Source: Rhytidiadelphus loreus
Lineage: Eukaryota; Streptophyta; Bryopsida; Hypnales; Hylocomiaceae
DNA length: 64,000 bases
Direction: 5' to 3'
Assembly (NCBI GenBank): GCA_947034895.1
Contig: OX344763.1
Coordinates: forward strand, 63,817,093-63,881,092
Both the position numbers and the translations under genes were made by a program. The notes below the pieces were generated by a model, which worked only from the letters and a program-made list of their open reading frames with translations, was not told the origin of the DNA and searched no databases. Each line of letters opens with the position of its first letter. The stretch's first letter is position 1. Shown one piece after another: positions 48,634-59,706 of this stretch.

Positions 48634-48868
48634 CAACGGCCTTCTCGTCACCTCGATGGCCTGTCCATCCCCTAGACGACAATCCGCGGGCTCGACAACT
48701 TGTCCATCCCCTAGACGACCTGGCCCCCTAGATGGCCAATTTGCAGGCTGGACAGCCTTCTCGTCCCCTTGACTATCTAGACGCCCTTGGACGCCTTGTT
48801 CTTTTCTTGGACGCCCTCAATGCCCCTAGACACCCTGTCTGTCCTCTCGACGGCCTCTCCGTCGACGT
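48634..48868 (+). repeat. 20-21 bp GC-rich minisatellite, array 2
   Basis: About 11 degenerate units of GATGGCCTGTCCATCCCCTA / GACGCCTTG... type, plainly related to array 1 at 45.6 kb and in the same orientation but more diverged. The last unit (GACGGCCTCTCCGTCGACGTG) is followed at once by a GTATGT donor-like site at 48873, which may start the 5' intron of the kinase-like gene. Confidence 0.78.
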
Positions 48869-49085
48869 GAAATGGGTATGTAAATGTGTTTTTAATGAAC
48901 TTATGCTACAATCTCTCCTACTTTGACGATGCTCTCTTGTCTTGGATTGGTTGCAGTCCTTACTTGGGAGCGCGGGTGCTTGGATAGAGGTTGGTTTGAG
49001 GAATAAGGGGGGCGGTTTTTCACTTTGTGGAAGCCGAATTCCTAATTCTTTTTATTTTGATTATTTGTTATTTGTTACTGTCACG

Positions 49086-50615
49086 ATGGCTAGTCGCAAT
49101 TTCTCAAAGAGAAAGGTTGATGCATGGTTTATAGGCGTTGGAGATGCACCGACTTTGGACCCAAATGCGGAATCAACAAATTGCGTTTCGGAGGCCGTAG
49201 CTGCTGTGGAGGGTGGAGAGTCTTTGAAGGCAAAAAGAAAACAATGAAGGAGGCCCAAGGTCACAAATCCGGAGAAGTGGCCAAGCAAGATTGCAACGAG
49301 AAAATTGCATGAAGTGGCGTTGGATTTTTTTGAGTAGTATTTGATTTCACAATTGAATACAACATATGTCTCACACAGATTACAGGGAGTGGATGTCATT
49401 AAACAAAAGTTCCACCACATCTTTTGGACAACAATGAGCGCGGATGAGTAGCTGGAAGACCGCACAAAGGAATGCTTCAATCATTGGTTGGAGTCACAAG
49501 TGCAAATGTGTGTCTTCAACCTTGCCCAAGTTGCAGAAAAAATAAAAGGCTTTCAAAAGAGTGTAGTGTCCAAACAACAAGCATTGAATTTGTTGCACAA
49601 AGTAACCACCACCACTGTAGGAGGAGTGGTTTTCCTTGAAAGAGGAGTGGTGGTGGTTACTTTGTCTAGCCATAGTAAACAAGGGGGGCACGGGAGGGTG
49701 TACAAGGTTTGTCTTCAAAATTCAAAACATATTCCCAAGAATATAGAATTAGTTGGGAAGTCAGCCGTGCATGTTGATGATTTGAAGGAGTCGAGAGAGA
49801 AGTTGTCCATTGAGGCATTGGTTTGTCCATGCGATCATCTAGGGGTCATCAAATTCTTTGCTATAAATGACATGACCATAGAGTGTTATTCTCAATGGTG
49901 GAATGGAGGTACTCTTGGTGCCATGTTTACCCTTGATGAGAAGAACCGAGATCTTGATGAAATTGGGGAGGTGGCTTACCATACAACTCCACAAACAATG
50001 CAAGCTGTGAAACAACTCATGGCATATTGACAAAAGTGCACCAAACTTGCGTGGGCTTTGATTTGCATTGTGGATGTAGTGCAACAATGCTTTGTATTGC
50101 ACAATGACATCACACTAGAGAACATTATGCTTCACTTTCCGAATGATGATGGAAGAACCATGTGGATTGGTCTATGTGATTGGGGAATGGGTAGCTGCAT
50201 CAACAAAGAAACCCCTTCTCTTTACCAATTCAATTGTCCAAGGAAGTTGCAAGCAACTCGAGTGCAACGTTGGTGGGTGGCTCCAGAGTTGATGTACTTG
50301 ACTAGAGAGACAAAAACTTCAGCATCTCCTACTCACATGGTTAAGCCACCGTCTGTTAGTATACACATGGACGGATACTCCATAGGGAAATTGGCTATGA
50401 AGGTATGGAAAAAAGATTGCGGAAATGTAGAGATGATTCCCAACCATACGTCATTTGGTATGTTTCAAGCCACATTGGGTGAATTGTGCAAGGTGGAGCC
50501 ACTACAACGACGCTCGGTGACATATGCTGTGCAACGACTAAATGGTGCTCCAACGTTTTGCACCCCCCGTGGATTGCTACTGCGAGGCCTGCAAAGAATA
50601 AGACCTTTAAGATGA
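49086..50615 (+). pseudogene. Protein-kinase-like protein, four in-frame stops
   Basis: From ATG 49086 a single frame of 509 codons runs to a TGA at 50613. The first 190 residues are not recognised (MASRNFSKRKVDAWFIG, later FNHWLESQVQMCVFNLAQ). The kinase domain follows: glycine-rich loop GGHGRVYK (residue 200), GKSAVHV as the VAIK-like Lys, FVLHNDITLENIML as the catalytic loop (HxD...N, residue 339), IGLCDWGMGS with DWG for DFG (residue 365), RWWVAPEL as APE (399) and DGYSIGKLAMKVW as the helix-F Asp. Catalytic Lys, loop Asp, Asn and magnesium-binding Asp all appear present. TGA 49245, TAG 49335, TAG 49449 and TGA 50028 interrupt the frame without any indel. A 5' leader intron (48873 to about 48955, GTATGT...TTGCAG) is plausible. 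It is divergently arranged with the RING-like gene. Confidence 0.75.
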
Positions 50616-50834
50616 ACAAACGCACAATGAAGATTAGATAATAGTGTATTATCAAATAGTTGCAAAATGAGTGTTTACTTAGCACATGCGATTATTATAG
50701 TATAGGCTTAAGGACATCCGTAGCAATGTAGCACACTTTGTGGCCTCAATCCATTTTGTACTCATTTTTGTTTATAAAAACGTATTTTACCTAAACATTG
50801 AGTGTAACTTTTTTCCGTTCCTTTCAAGTGTTTT

Positions 50835-51852
50835 TTAACCCCTAAAGGACATGATCCAATGTGAAATGGTCGAACTTCTTGTCTAAGCTAAATTTTATCA
50901 TTTGAATTGTGTTTAAACAAAATCTTATATTTTTTGTACTTAAAACTCTGAATTGTACATCACTACAAGAAATTTCAATTTGTTTCATGAAAAATTGTTA
51001 TTGTTATCATTTTTGTTGCACAAATTGAATATAAATAAGTAAAAATAGAAAAAACAATTCAAAAGATAAGAAATTTTCACAAGAGGTACAAATAGCAATG
51101 GAGATTAGTGTGAAAAATTTTCAATTGGTTATTTTATTTTTCACACCCAAAACAAGTAAACAACCACAACAAAGACCTTGAAGTCAAATTTGACTATCAA
51201 ACCAAATTTATCCTTTTATTGAAAATCAGTATAATATTTTAATATTTTTTGCTAGTGTAAGAATTAATTTTCTATTTATGCTGTTTTTTTCAAAAAATTT
51301 AATAGAAAAATGAATTTATTGTGATTTTATAAAGCGAAACGTGGAAATCAAATTATATCAATTATAATGTGTATCAAAATAATCTGAAACTCTTACCATA
51401 AATGAAGGATAGAATGAAAAACATAGTTTTATAATTTTAATTTAAAATAAATTTGAAAAAAAAAAAACATAAATAAAAAACACACCATACTGTGTTATTT
51501 GGATTTTAAAACATGGAGCTTTCAATTGCAATAACTCTTTCAAATTTTGAACTCGATTCTTGAATATTCAAAAGAATTAATTCAAAAACAAAAGAATTAA
51601 TTCAAGGTTAATCTGAAATTGCAAAGCCAACATTTACAAAACTAGTTTTTCCAACTTTGAAAGCTAATATCTTTCAATCTATTTGGTCAAACTTCATGAA
51701 ATTTTTACCACGTGATAAAAAACATATGAAGTACAAGATCTTACAGTTAGATATTGTAAAAAACATTTTTCCGTATATTGAGGAAAATGCAACAGAATAG
51801 ACAGTTTTGCGGGGTTTTTTATAGTGTAATGACTTTGGAACTTTAGGGGTAA
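50835..51852. repeat. AT-rich element with TTAACCCCTAAA inverted ends, copy 2
   Basis: 1018 bp from TTAACCCCTAAAGGACATGA to GGAACTTTAGGGGTAA. The right-end segment (CTTTCAATCTATTTGGTCAA, TTACCACGTGATAAAAAACA, GTACAAGATCTTACAGTTAG) recurs in inverted orientation at 52640-52730. Non-coding. Confidence 0.5.
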
Positions 51853-52469
51853 ATAGTTCCACGAGAATGAAAGGAACAAAAGTAATATTTCATAATAATG
51901 CCAATTTCAATATGCAAGGTATTGAGCCTCTAAAACCATTGCATTTGAAAACATGAAGACCTTATTGTCTTTTTAAAAACATTCAACGTCTTCCATGCCT
52001 AAGAATGCGCACAAAAGTATTTGGATTTGCTTCTTCTACAATTGGTTCATTACTACGAATGTCTGTGAGTGAACCTTATCAAGGCACCGGCCCCCTGTAA
52101 TCACTATCTCCTGGAACCTCACCATCTTCACCTATAGTACCATCGATGGATTCACCATCATCATTGGATGTTGCACTACCACTTTCGCTGGAGGGGTGAT
52201 CGCACGCTACGGTTGCCCCCCCCAACCCGATGTACAATCAAATGCGATCAGTACAATCTGTACAACTTTTGCTATGCCGTGTATTCCGGCAACTTTCTTG
52301 GTATATTGACCAGGGTTGTCTACCCGGACAACTCAACAAACTCGACGTCGAAGACGTCTAGTAGAGGGTCCCGTCCGTCTAATAGAGTCAACTTTACCCT
52401 TTGACTTTTTCGGAATTTACCCCCCATTTACCTAGGCTTACTTGGCTGCCATGTGGCAGCCACGTCACA
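51853..52469. other. No convincing gene
   Basis: A plus-strand ORF at 52168-52404 (78 codons, Cys/Tyr-containing, ending in a Ser/Arg-rich tail) is open but unrecognised, and looks like a chance frame across a GC-richer patch. Confidence 0.35.
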
Positions 52470-52560
52470 AATTTAGGGCGACTTCGGGTGGGGGCGACTA
52501 CGGGTAGAGGGCGATCGCGGGTAGGGGAGACTGCGGGTAGGGGAGACTGCGGGTAGGGGC
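52470..52560 (-). repeat. Short inverted remnant of the GC-rich GTCGCCC repeat
   Basis: Five 15-18 bp units such as GGGCGACTACGGGTAGA and GGGAGACTGCGGGTA. Read on the minus strand they give TACCCG...GTCGCCC, the core of the 55.1-57.0 kb array. It lies 2.6 kb from that array in opposite orientation. Confidence 0.6.
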
Positions 52561-52570
52561 AAATTCTGTA

Positions 52571-53432
52571 CTACAATTCAAAACTGCCACTTTTGCTGCA
52601 TTCATCCAAAAAAATAGAGTTTTTTTTAGAATCTAATCGTAAGATCTTGTACTTCACTTGTCTAAGATCACGTGGTAAAAGTTTCATGAAGTTTGACCGT
52701 ATAGATTGGAAGATATTAACAATCAAAGTTGGAAAGAAAAAATTCTGAACTGTGACCTGCAATTTCAGTTGACTTTGACTGTCATTTGTGGAATTTTTTT
52801 GCACTACATACTTTGAATTAAAAGACACATATGTTGAATAATCAAGTTGAAAGTCTAGGAAAAAATATTCACTAATAAAAGCACTTGATTTGCATTCTCT
52901 AACCCCTAAAGAACCATTGTCCCTTTGGTTGACAAATTGGATTTTGGGCATGTACCTACAGTCTCATTTTTTGTCATAATTTTTTGAAACTTTTTTTAAA
53001 GATAGAAAAACTAATTATCTTTGTGGAAATATAATGTTTTCTCAAGTGGTGCCTAGGAACAAAAGTTGTGTCCAAATAAGTTCAAAACAAAGGCAACAAA
53101 AAAAAATTCAAAAATTTTAATTTTTTTTCCTCATATATTATATTTTTTTTCTCAACGGAAAGCTTTGATTCATTTCATTTGGATAAGTGGTGTGAAAGTT
53201 ATAGACAATCTTGTTTTTCTAGCAATCTAAGAATCTTCTTCAAAAAATAACTTGCAAGATTCATTTCTGAAATTTATTCCACACATTTTTATACTAATCA
53301 TGTATAAGATCCTATAGTTAGACGATTAGACGTGCAAAAGAAACTATTTCCAAATTTTTTACTCTTTGCAATAGAAATGGCAATTTTGAATGTTTTTTGG
53401 CAAGAAAAAGGCCTTAGTCCTTTAGGGGTTAA
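52571..53432. repeat. AT-rich repeat family, composite of copies 3 and 4
   Basis: 52571-52912 is an inverted copy of the right end of copy 2 (TTGTACTTCAC, ACGTGGTAAAAGTTTCATGA, GATTGGAAGATATTAA) ending at CTAACCCCTAAAGAACC. From the same CTAACCCC point (52899) a further segment runs to GTCCTTTAGGGGTTAA at 53432. The 126-codon minus-strand ORF (52571-52951) lies entirely in repeat DNA and is not regarded as a gene. Confidence 0.5.
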
Positions 53433-54193
53433 GAAATTTTAAAGTAGAAGTAGGTCCCAGATTGAACAAAAAAATTAAATTGTTAAGAGCTCTAAGATGG
53501 AATTGAAATGCAATAATTCCAATGATGAGATTGTTCTAGTGAGCAAATTTAACCTTGTCAAATAAATTTTTAGAAAAATTGTGAAAATTGCATTAAAAAA
53601 TGAACCCTCTAAGTTTTGTTTTCAAGAAAATGCTAAGTTTGTCCAAAAAACAAGATTGTCCATAACTTTTGCATTACTAGTCCAATTAGAATGAATCAAG
53701 GCTTCACATGTAGACAAAAATATAATATTTGAGGTGTCCACTGACCTCCATTTTTGGCTTTAGGGTGGCATAACTTTGTCTTCCAAACACTAATTGAAAA
53801 AATATTATATTCCTACAAAGATGATATATTCTTCTATCTTCAAAAAAAGTTTCAAAAAATCACGATGAGAATTGAGACTCTAGGCATTATGTGAACCGAG
53901 ATGAGAATTCCCTAAGAACTCTTGGTCTTCTATGGGTTAAAATTCAACTTCATTTTTGTAAAATTTCTCACACAATAGTTTAGAAGCAAATAAACTATAA
54001 TTAATTGTTTGACAAAAATTACAAAATATTTGCACAAGAGAATTGAAATTTGAAATTCTATACAATAACTTTTGCACTTTGCATTTAGAATATTCAGTTC
54101 ATTTTTTTAAATGTCACATTATATAAAAAGTCGTTAATATATTTACATTGTTCTTCAAAATTTAAATGCATGCAATGTAACCTACGTTTCTAT
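53433..54193. other. Repeat-derived AT-rich spacer
   Basis: No gene. 53640-53720 shares ATTGTCCATAACTTTTGCAT and GAATGAATCAAGG with 27.5 kb and 48.2 kb. Confidence 0.45.
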
Positions 54194-54592
54194 TTATACT
54201 AATCTGGTAATATCATGTCCTATTACAAAAATATTAGTGTGGAAAACAACTTTAAGGGGCATCATCAACCATGGTTTATCAATGAGCAAGTTTGTCACCT
54301 ATCCACATATTAATTGCTTCTTTAGATTAGGCTCAATATGGTCACCTAACTTCCTTACAAAGTATCTCACTATCAATGTATTTTCAAATCCTTCATTGTC
54401 GTATTTTTCCATATCATTCATATTCATTAAGTGGCCATTTTTTCTAATACAATACAAGATGGATTTTATCGTATATTTATGATTTTCTTGCATGATCTCT
54501 ATGGTCCTCTTTGAATGTTGCAGCCCATATACATACGTTAGAGCCACCTGCCAACAATTCTTCATGTTCTCCAACTTCTTTTCTTTAATAGG
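54194..54592 (-). pseudogene. Coding-like fragment, unrecognised, one in-frame TAG
   Basis: The minus-strand frame reads KKLENMKNCWQVALTYVYGL, HSKRTIEIMQENHKYTIKS, KNGHLMNMNDMEKYDNEGF, YFVRKLGDHIEPNLKKQLIC, then a TAG at 54299, then VTNLLIDKPWLMMPLKVVFH and a TAA at 54194. The composition is clearly protein-like in a 75% AT setting. It resembles internal parts of plant TE proteins, but I cannot assign a family. Both ends are lost in AT-rich sequence. Confidence 0.4.
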
Positions 54593-55144
54593 TTATCTGT
54601 AATGAATCTTAGAAGACTCAAAAATGATAGCAAGGCACTTAACAGTAATCCATATAATTAGCCAATATGTCCTTTTAGTGATAATCACTCATTCTTGAAT
54701 GACATCAAACATTTCAATTGAACAACCAAATTGATTATTTGCAATGCACAATTACAAGAAAGAACTTGCAAATCATAATAACAATTTCTGCATTAAAATT
54801 AGAGAAAAAATCAAAAAACAAGGGAAATTTAAAAAGACCCCACCTAATAAAGACCCTAGGAATCAAGAAGAAATTCTATAAACATTCTCAATGGAGTTCC
54901 TAAAATTTAGGCCATATATGTATTAACAACTCCAATGTAATGAAAGAAATTGAAGGGAAATAAACAGTAAATGATTTTTACTAATTTAAAAAATATATAT
55001 TTTGAGATTGATATGAAATATCAAGACTCTAAGAAAAAAAATATTATTAAGAAACTTTCAAAATCAAAAAGAAGAAGAAGAAAGATGTTTAAAATCTCTT
55101 ATTTATGCACGAAATTGTAAAAAAAGGACATCCTGAAAGCAATG
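54593..55144. other. Gene-free AT-rich stretch
   Basis: Nothing seen beyond A-rich runs (for example 55050-55085 with AAGAAGAAGAAG). Confidence 0.55.
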
Positions 55145-57016
55145 GCTCCCACCTCCATCCACAGTTGCACAATACAAGAGGTTCCTTTCACCCACGTTCT
55201 TTTCTAATTAAAAAGTCGCCCAAGACCCGAAGTCGCCCCTAAAACCCCCCCAAAGGCCTAAATTTGCCAATTGTGAGGCAAAGGCAAGCCAAATCTTCCC
55301 ACCTCCACCCGCGGCCGCCCCCTACCCGAGGTCGCCCTCACCCGCGTTCTCCTCCCACAGAGGTTGCCTAAGACCCGAAGTCGCCCCTAAAACCCTCCCA
55401 AAGGCCCAAATTTGCCAATTTTGGGACAAAGGGAGGCCAACTCTTTCTACATCTACCCGTGGTCGCCCCCTATCCGAGGTCGCCCTACCCGAGGTCGTCC
55501 TCACCCGCGTTCTCCTCCCAAAGAGGTCGCCTAAGACCCGAAGTCGCCCCTAAAACCCTCCCAAAGGCCCAAATTTGCCAATTGTGAGGCAAAAGGAGGC
55601 CAAATCTTTCCACCTCCACCCACGGTTGCCCCCTACCCAAGGTCGCCCTCACTTGCGTTCTCCTCCCAAAGTAGTCGCCCAAGACCCGAAGTCGCCCCTA
55701 GAAGCCTCCCAAAGGCCCAAATTTGCCAATTGTGGGGCAAAAGGAGGCCAATTCTTCCCACCTCCACCCGTGGTCACCCCCTACCCGAGGTCGCCCTACC
55801 CGAGGTCACCCTCACCCGCGTTCTCTTCCCAAAGAGGTCGCCCAAGACCCGAAGTCGCCTCTAGAAGCCTCCCAAAAGCCCAAATTTGCCAATTGTGAGG
55901 CAAAGGCAGGCCAAATCTTCTCACCTCCACCCGCGGTCGCTCCCTACCCGAGGTCGCCCTACCCAAGGTCACCTTCATCCGCGTTCTCCTCCCAAAGAAG
56001 TCGCCCAAGACCCAAAGTCGCCCCTAGAAGCCTCCCAAAGGCCCAAATTTGCCAATTTGGGGGCAAAGGGAGGCCAAGTCTTTCCACATCTACCCATGGT
56101 CGCCGTATCCGAGGTCGCACTCACACGCGTTCTCTTCTTAAAAAGGTCGCCCAAGACCCAAAGTCGCCTCTAGAAGCCTTCCAAAGGCCCAAATTTGCCA
56201 ATTTGGGGGCAAAGGGAGGCCAATTCTTTCCACATCTACCCGTGGTCGCCCCCTACCCGAGGTCGCCCTACCCGAGGTTGCCCTCACCTGCGTTCTCCTC
56301 CCAAAGAGGTCGCCCAAGACCCGAAGTCGCCCCTAAAACCCTTCCAAAGGCCCAAATTTGCCAATTTTGGAGCAAAGGCAGGTCAACTCTTTCCACATCT
56401 ACCCGTGGTCGCCCCCTATCCGAGGTCGCCCTATCCGAGGTCGCCCTCACCCGCGTTCTCCTCCCAAAGAGGTCGCCCAAGACCCGAAGTCGCCCTTAGA
56501 AGCCTCCCAAAGGCCCAAAGTTGCCAATTTGGGAGGCAAAGGGAGGCCAATTCTTCCCACCTCCACCCGTGGTCACCCCCTACCCAAGGTCGCCCTCACC
56601 CGCGTTCTCCTCCCAAAGAGGTCACCCAAGACCCAAAATCGCCCCTAAAAACCCGCAATAGGCCCAAATTTGTCAAATTTGGGGCAAAAGAAGGGCAATT
56701 CTTCCCACCTCCACCTACGGTTGCCCCTACCCGAGGTCGCCTTCACCCACATTCTCCTCCCACAGAGGTCACTCAAGACCCGAAGTCGCCCCTAGAAGCC
56801 TCCCAAAGGCCCAAATTTGCCAATTGTGGGTCAAAGGGAGGCCAACTCTTCCCACCTCCACCTGTGGTTGCCCCCTACCCGAGGTCACCCCTAAAAAAAC
56901 CCAAAAGGCCCAAATTTGCCAATTTTAGGGCAAAGGAAGGCCAATTCTTCCCACCTCCACCAACGATCGCCCCCTACCCGAGGTCGCCCTCACCCGCGTT
57001 CTCACTATCAGAGGTA
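55145..57016 (+). repeat. GC-rich tandem array with alternating 148/163-bp units
   Basis: About 12 copies of a unit containing CACCCGCGTTCTCCTCCCA, AGAGGTCGCCCAAGACCC, GAAGTCGCCCCTA, CCCAAAGGCCCAAATTTGCC and CCACCTCCACCCGTGGTCGC. The AAATTTGCC landmark falls at 55260, 55408, 55571, 55719, 55882, 56045, 56191, 56354, 56517, 56666, 56813 and 56912, giving periods of 148, 163, 148, 163, 163, 146, 163, 163, 149, 147 and 99. The 15-bp difference is an extra copy of TACCCGAGGTCGCCC. GC-rich inside an AT-rich neighbourhood. Long Pro/Lys/Arg/Ser-rich ORFs (up to 298 codons) run through it in several frames, but the period is not a multiple of 3, so the array rotates frames. I treat them as artefacts. 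Confidence 0.93.
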
Positions 57017-57160
57017 CCCTTAAAACCAAGACATAACCAAGACATGTATCTTGGTTCCAAGACAAAATTGGTTTTAATTGTTCAACCGTGAACTGTGAAT
57101 TGTTGGTATAGGTTCATCTTGGTTTGAAGGTACAACTTTTGAATCGCATTAAGAGGTTTA

Positions 57161-57285
57161 TGTTGGTTTGAAGCCACAAGTATTTCACTTCTAATGGTTG
57201 TTCACATGCTTTTTAACGAGGTTTCTGTTGGTGTAAGCCAGAAGTATTTCACTTGTAATTTTAGTTCACATGCTTTTTAACAACG
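57161..57285 (+). repeat. 65-bp tandem duplication
   Basis: TGTTGGTTTGAAGCCACAAG... at 57161 and TGTTGGTGTAAGCCAGAAGT... at 57226 each continue through TATTTCACTT and GTTCACATGCTTTTTAAC. Two copies, diverged. Just downstream of the GC-rich array. Confidence 0.7.
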
Positions 57286-59706
57286 AACATTCATATTTCA
57301 TAATACATTACATAGGAGTGACCTTTTGCTGTCTTCTTCTGGAAATATAATTCACCATCCATTATGTGTGCATAGCTTTCATACTGTCAGTGCACAATGG
57401 TAAAATGGATGATCATTTTCTCCCCCATCCTTATTTCTTACCAATGGCTATTAATACGAAACCTGCCAGTTTTATGGATGAAAAACAGAGGAATGCTAGA
57501 CAAATCATAGGACACTCTTCCAGAGTTATTTTTTTTATTCATAAACAGAAGTACCTTACATCTGTACTTTACAACTTTTTTGCTACTTTACTAACCAATT
57601 CTAAAAATACACAGTTGTTTCATTCCTTTGAGATGATTCCTACTACTCTTGTATGTGACCAACTGATTAGGGCAGTCCACAAAAGTTCTGCGTTCATCTA
57701 TTCTCCATTGACATATAGAGCACATGGAAATTCAAAAGTAGACAAGTTTAGTGCACTGAGCGTCCTCATATGCATTGCATTGCAGCTGCAATGCATTCTA
57801 TATGCGTTTATTTCAAATCATGGCAGTTCATAAGCCAAAAAATTCACAATGACTGCCAAAAACTTCATCTGCCCCCAATCCTCTACGTACAACTCCACTA
57901 CTAGGCAATGAAGTTCAGAATACACTGTTCTATTCAATGACCACAACATTTGGTTTCTCCATTTGTGCAAGTGAACTCTGACAACATTTCTCATGAAATG
58001 CAAAATAATTGCAAACAACATACACCTGTGAATGCCGGCTTTCATTCCATGCAGGTGTATGTCAACTTCAGTGCATTGCTTCTATGACGCGTTCAATGTC
58101 TTCGACTCCACGTACAAGGCATACCTTGTCAGTTTCATGTACCACCTTGCTATGATGTCTGTTTCTGTGAAACTTCCTTTCACTTCCAATACATTGCAAA
58201 CCCTGTAGTTTGAAAAATGTGCATTCAGCATTTGAAGCACACTCATTCCTGCGTTTTGAAAGAATTCAGAAAAGTAATCCTCACATTCATTCCTTCACTA
58301 TGTTCTCCACATACATTACTGGATGTTCAAGCTTTTCAAATAAATATGCAAATTCGGAAGGACGAAATGAGGTTCTATACCTCTAAGTCTGTAGCAACAG
58401 ACGTCCTCCAGCGCCACAAATTACAGCTTGCATTGTTTGGTATACGTTCCATTCAACATTACCAATCCACGATTTCCTCTTTTGGTAAGTAATAGCAACT
58501 TTTATTGGAATGACATTTCTTCCCACCTTAGCACACACATTCCAATTACTTGTAACGTATGCAATCCGAAGCCGTCAAATGTGCCTCACGCACCTGTAGA
58601 ACCCCTTCACAGTACCTGCAGTCAAAAATGAACGTCAACCCTTTCAATTTGTATAGTGTCATTTGTATTGATCACTGTCGTTTGACCTTCCTATGCCCTC
58701 TGTGCCAGCACAATGTCTGCCTCTGCAGACACTAGATAAGCCGCCTACGTAAGCAATTTTCTCTCAACACCGTACAACAGATGCCTCTCACTATGACCAA
58801 AGTTGATATTAATTGTCTATTCTGTTCAAATAAAAAATTTCTACTAAGTCGACACTTTGAGTTCTATAACATGGAGTTCGCATTCTAAATCGGTCGTAGA
58901 CATTTAACCATGTCGTCTTCAATGTACACCAATAATACAAAAAAATGGAAACCTGGCTAGATTTTTAACAGAATATCCATTTTTGCACATTTTCTGCAAC
59001 TATGCAGTTAGGAAACCTATCCTTCCTTGCTCTATTACTAATGAATGCATGACAATGTATAAAACAATGTAATGAACAATGACACTAGGAAAAAATAACA
59101 CGCAAGTTCACCTGCTCCTTGACAACCTTCACTTCATACTTTGTCATATTTCGGATCCATGCGCAAATTGTAACTTCGATGCAGTTATTGTTGTAATTTA
59201 CCACATCTTAGCATTAGCGACGGTAGTAGTATATCTTCTACTGTTATAGTATAACTTTCAGCCAAAACCAACGAAGGTAGCATACATACACAATTCGCGG
59301 TCCCTAGCATCTTCGACACTTGCACGAACCTCTGGTTATAGTCTGTGCCTTCTTCTGTCAATGAGCACTTTCACTGTTCATTGACGTTGACTACTGTTCC
59401 GTGAAATAATACCGATGATGTCCATGAAAATCATACTTCCGCCTGCCTCCCGTGAAACCCTTCTTTGGCGCTGACATATCGAAGTCCTGTACAATGCCTG
59501 AACCACAGTTATTCAAACAAGAACATGCCCATACTGAACGTAACGTCTGCTACCTTCTCAAGCTTTTTCAATTGCAACTGTAAGCATAAGGTAAGTTGGT
59601 AACGTAAAACTGAAACAAAGTTCATATAATTTGTATAGACTTTCCATTGAGGCACTAACGAAATCCAAATGCAGACAAAAAATGAACAAGTGAGCCGTTC
59701 GGGTAC
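57286..59706. other. Unresolved region 3' of CACTA copy #2
   Basis: Contains a plus-strand ORF of 155 codons (57366-57833) and a minus-strand one of 75 codons (58045-57818, VHLHKWRNQMLWSLNR, VELYVEDWGQMKFLAVIV). The latter is more protein-like and lies on the same strand as copy #2, so exons of a second CACTA gene are possible. I cannot support a gene model. Confidence 0.35.

Noticed and set aside
52571..52951. 126-codon minus-strand ORF
   Set aside because: Lies fully within an inverted copy of the AT-rich repeat family whose other copies are not open in this frame.
55145..57016. CRISPR-like array
   Set aside because: Units are contiguous 148/163-bp repeats without short repeat/unique spacer structure, and the setting is a eukaryotic nuclear genome.
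55322..57091. Pro/Lys/Arg-rich ORFs of up to 298 codons
   Set aside because: They follow the GC-rich tandem array, exist in several frames and both strands, and the 148/163-bp period rotates the frame, so conserved coding is implausible.
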